Source: Myxococcus eversor
GTDB lineage: Bacteria; Myxococcota; Myxococcia; Myxococcales; Myxococcaceae
Assembly (NCBI RefSeq): GCF_010894455.1
Contig: NZ_JAAIXY010000005.1
Span: 186,001-250,000 of the forward strand
Direction: 5' to 3'
DNA: 64,000 nt
Numbering within the stretch: position 1 is the first letter of the stretch; every line of letters begins with the position of its first letter. Below the pieces are notes generated by a model. That model saw only the letters and a program-made list of their open reading frames with translations. It was not told the DNA's origin and searched no databases. The translations under genes were made by a program, and so were the position numbers. This document shows, piece after piece, positions 61,753 through 64,000 of this stretch.

Positions 61753-62469
61753 TCAGAAGTACGGAGCGTACATCTCGGCGCGCTTCCAGAAGCTGGCGCT
61801 GTAGTTGAACGGCTCGTCCACGAAGTTGGTCACCGAGTACCAGGGTCGTCGCGTCGTGTTGGGATTCGCGAGCGGAATGCCCGTGCTGGAGACCGAGGCG
61901 AGCAGCGCGAAAGTGACGGGATTCTCCACGCTCGCTGAAGCGCTGCACGTCGTCCCCACGCACTCGACGAAGACAGAGACCCGGAGCTTCCACACGCCCG
62001 TCAGCGCGGACTTGTTGAACGACACGCAGTGGAGAATCCGCGACCCGTAGATGTCGCTCCACGCGAACTGCTCGATGGCGAACTCGACCTTTGTGTTGGA
62101 GGAGTCCAAGGGGCAGCTCGGATGCGCGGCGGTGTCGATCCGCCCCAGCGCGATGCCGATACCGCCATTCGGCGCCGTGGTGGTGAAGGCTCCGCTCGCG
62201 TCAAACGGCTGCCCGTTCGCGAAGGCGCTGATGGCGATGTGCTCGCTGCTGCTCTGCAGCAGCGTCGTCGCCGCGATGTCGACTTCGATGTAGTGCGTCT
62301 CCAGGAGGGTGCCCGCCGGTTTCGTGGCCGCGACGCCCATCTGCGACGCGCCACACAGACCCGGCGCGCAGGGAGGCGTGAGGGAGAAGTCTTGAGCGGA
62401 CGCGGACGCCCCCCAGGCGAACAGGGAGACGACAAGGGGTCGAATCACGGTGGAAGGTTTCCAGGTCAT
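61753..62469 (-). CDS. Secreted protein with conserved FWKRxEMYxPYF tail
   Basis: 238 residues; Sec signal ending 'GASASAQ'; GGAG before the ATG. The mature part is beta-rich with four or more cysteines ('PPCAPGLCGA', 'HPSCPLDSSN', 'ILHCVSFN', 'FVECVGTTC'). It ends 'FNYSASFWKRAEMYAPYF'. The same tail is left in the fragment at 10560-10631, so the family has at least two copies in this region. It lies 37 bases after the truncated subtilase on the same strand. Function unknown. Confidence 0.8.
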   Translation of the reverse strand: MTWKPSTVIRPLVVSLFAWGASASAQDFSLTPPCAPGLCGASQMGVAATKPAGTLLETHYIEVDIAATTLLQSSSEHIAISAFANGQPFDASGAFTTTAPNGGIGIALGRIDTAAHPSCPLDSSNTKVEFAIEQFAWSDIYGSRILHCVSFNKSALTGVWKLRVSVFVECVGTTCSASASVENPVTFALLASVSSTGIPLANPNTTRRPWYSVTNFVDEPFNYSASFWKRAEMYAPYF

Positions 62470-62506
62470 GGCGCTGCTCCGGTGGGAGGGTCACTCTCGT
62501 CACCCA

Positions 62507-63715
62507 TCAGGGCGCGACGAAGAGGCCCACGCTGACATCCGATTCGCAGCTCGAGAAGAACTTGTAGGAGATATAGGTCACCGGCGGCCCTCCCACCGGC
62601 GGTAGATAGAGGTCCATCCAGATGTTGCGGGCCGTTGTCGCGAAGTGTGTCGGCCTGGGCATGGCGGGTATGGCGTAGTCGTACTGGGTAATCACGCAGC
62701 CGCTCGCGGGTGCGCCCACCGAGTCGAAGCTCAGGTTGAACCGCCCGTTCGTCGGGAGCTGCAGCGTCGCCCCGACGTGCTCCAGGAAGAACACCCGGGA
62801 GGTGATGCGCTCGCGGATGGCGAACTCAGCCCGCCCGAGGGCGCGTCCCTGGCCATTGCCGGGTGGGTTCAGGGTCGGCAGGTAGATGGCTTCGCTGACA
62901 TGGTCCTTGGACTGGAGCGGGTACAGCTTGTTCCGGACGGCGAGTTCGATGGCCGAAGGCGTCGCAAGCCCCATCGACTCCGCGAGGTATGCCGCCAGCC
63001 CCGCCACGAAGGGCGCGGCCATGGAGGTCCCCGACATGGGGGCGTAGAGAGTGGACACCGTCGTTCCGGACTGGGGATTGGTGCCGAAGGTCGACGTAAT
63101 CTTATACCCAGGTGCCCAGGCCTCCACGCAGGCCCCGTAGTTCGAGCCCGCCTGGGACTGGGCCACGGTGCTGAGATTGCGGATGCCAGCGATGCAGCCG
63201 ACGGTGGGCCAGGTGTCACAGTGCATGGGCGTCAGGGGTTGGCCCCGGTCATCGAGGGCGCCCGTTACCACGATGCCGTCCGTGATAGTCGCCGGGCCAT
63301 AGGCATACCCACAGGCATTCTGGAAGTTGTTGCCCGCGGACTGCGAGATGAATGCGCCCTTGTACGTGCCGGCGCTCTTGGCGACGACCTTCATGCGCGA
63401 GCCGGCGGTGCCCGTCGCCGCGAAGATGTTGTCCGCCGATGAGGCAGCATTGAAGGAGAGGTTGATGATGCCCACCTGTCCCCGCTGAGTGATGTCCATC
63501 ATCACCCAGTCGAGCGCGGCGATGAAGCCCGCGGCGGTCGAACCGCCATTCGAGCCGCCCCGGTTGCAGCGGTTCACCGCATCCAGGTTGCCGGTCCCCA
63601 GGACGGAGACGGACACCAGCGGGGCCCCCGGGGAGATACCGACCGTGCCCTTGGCGTTCTGACGAGCCCCGATGATGCCCGCGGCGTGGGTCGCGTGCGC
63701 ATGGAACCCCGATGA
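62507..63715 (-). pseudogene. Subtilase (S8) without its N-terminus
   Basis: The catalytic His region 'GFHAHATHAAGIIGARQN', Asn region 'FISQSAGNNFQNACG' and Ser region 'MSGTSMAAPFVAGLAAY' are intact, as is a C-terminal beta domain. The signal peptide, propeptide and the strand with the catalytic Asp are missing. In their place, joined near 63720, is a broken RCC1 repeat. The protein would have two of the three catalytic residues and no export signal. About 400 codons remain against usually over 550. Confidence 0.75.
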
Positions 63716-63759
63716 ATCGAGTAGCGACGAAGGCCGTGCCCTTCTTGACGGGACACGGC

Positions 63760-64000
63760 GAAGTCTTGCATCCATTCACCGGAGGCAGAGGAATTCGAGC
63801 CCCACGCCCAAAGAATTCCGGCCGCGCTTCGCGCCAGGAAATGCGAAGCGCTAGACGAAATCTCCGCGATGCCCGAGAGATTCGCGACCTGGACTGGCAA
63901 TGCGGTTCCCGATCCCCATCGAGTGGATGCTTGTCGGCGCGGGACTGACCTTGTCCACCAGGGAGCCATCTTCTAGCTGTCCATAGGCGTTGGAGCCCCA
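63760..64000 (-). pseudogene. Broken RCC1-repeat fragment, continues beyond window
   Basis: 'WGSNAYGQLEDGSLVDK' in one frame, then after a frameshift near 63915 'PVQVANLSGIAEISSSAS' and 'ILWAWGSNSSASGEW' in another. These are two RCC1 units of a protein like the one at 47216-50503. It runs into the truncated subtilase. Confidence 0.65.

Noticed and set aside
1..64000. tRNA, rRNA, CRISPR array, phage attachment sites or replication origin
   Set aside because: Looked for cloverleaf-like arms with CCA-type ends, regular spacers and known motifs; none seen by eye. A covariance-model scan would be decisive.

Overview
The window reads as chromosomal DNA from a myxobacterium of the Myxococcus/Corallococcus/Pyxidicoccus type (order Myxococcales). 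The grounds are very high GC with strong third-position bias, an unusual density of secreted lipoproteins and large repeat-built surface proteins (RCC1, kelch, LVIVD, ELWxxDGT, bacterial Ig, lamin-tail, thrombospondin-3, DUF4215), and almost no core metabolism. The assignment rests on gene content; no marker gene is present. No rRNA, tRNA or CRISPR array was seen.

Layout. 1-8 kb: a truncated carboxypeptidase-regulatory-like protein, an ELWxxDGT propeller lipoprotein, a two-module malectin-like secreted protein, a lectin/FN3/sugar-dehydrogenase lipoprotein, two small Cys-rich lipoproteins and an NTF2-like protein. 8-15 kb: an old-yellow-enzyme reductase, a YopT-like cysteine protease, a broken DUF418 gene next to a TetR regulator and a divergent SDR, a lipoprotein and an alpha/beta-hydrolase fold protein without its serine. 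15-22 kb: a 701-aa protein with a possible Cys-His-Asp head, an LVIVD lipoprotein, an unknown protein, a DUF2780 protein, an aldo/keto reductase and a divergent MarR regulator. 23-30 kb: three same-strand genes (lipase-like; phospholipase D fused to a Ulp1-like cysteine protease; methyltransferase fused to a class-V PLP enzyme). This is the most unusual block here. 30-43 kb: two giant lamin-tail lipoproteins (one carrying an amidohydrolase), an effector-like protein with a leader of the kind seen on contractile-injection cargo, and a GDPD lipoprotein. 43-64 kb: CHAP, kelch, TPR, RCC1 (21 repeats), Ig-repeat, Cys-rich and calpain/RTX secreted proteins, ending in a truncated subtilase joined to a broken RCC1 repeat.

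How the genes work together. Most genes appear to be single transcription units facing outward from the cell: surface adhesion and recognition, secreted hydrolysis, and probable toxins or effectors. Five different cysteine-protease folds are proposed (YopT-like, papain-like, Ulp1-like, CHAP, calpain). Two regulator/reductase pairs (TetR-SDR and MarR-aldo/keto reductase) are divergent with inverted repeats between them, the usual layout of local chemical-stress switches. Convergent pairs are separated by strong GC hairpins.

The window also holds many remnants: DUF418, PhoX, HutU, SDR, subtilase, RCC1 and at least three transposase scraps. This points to an accessory, fast-decaying region. All assignments come from reading motifs; no database search was run.
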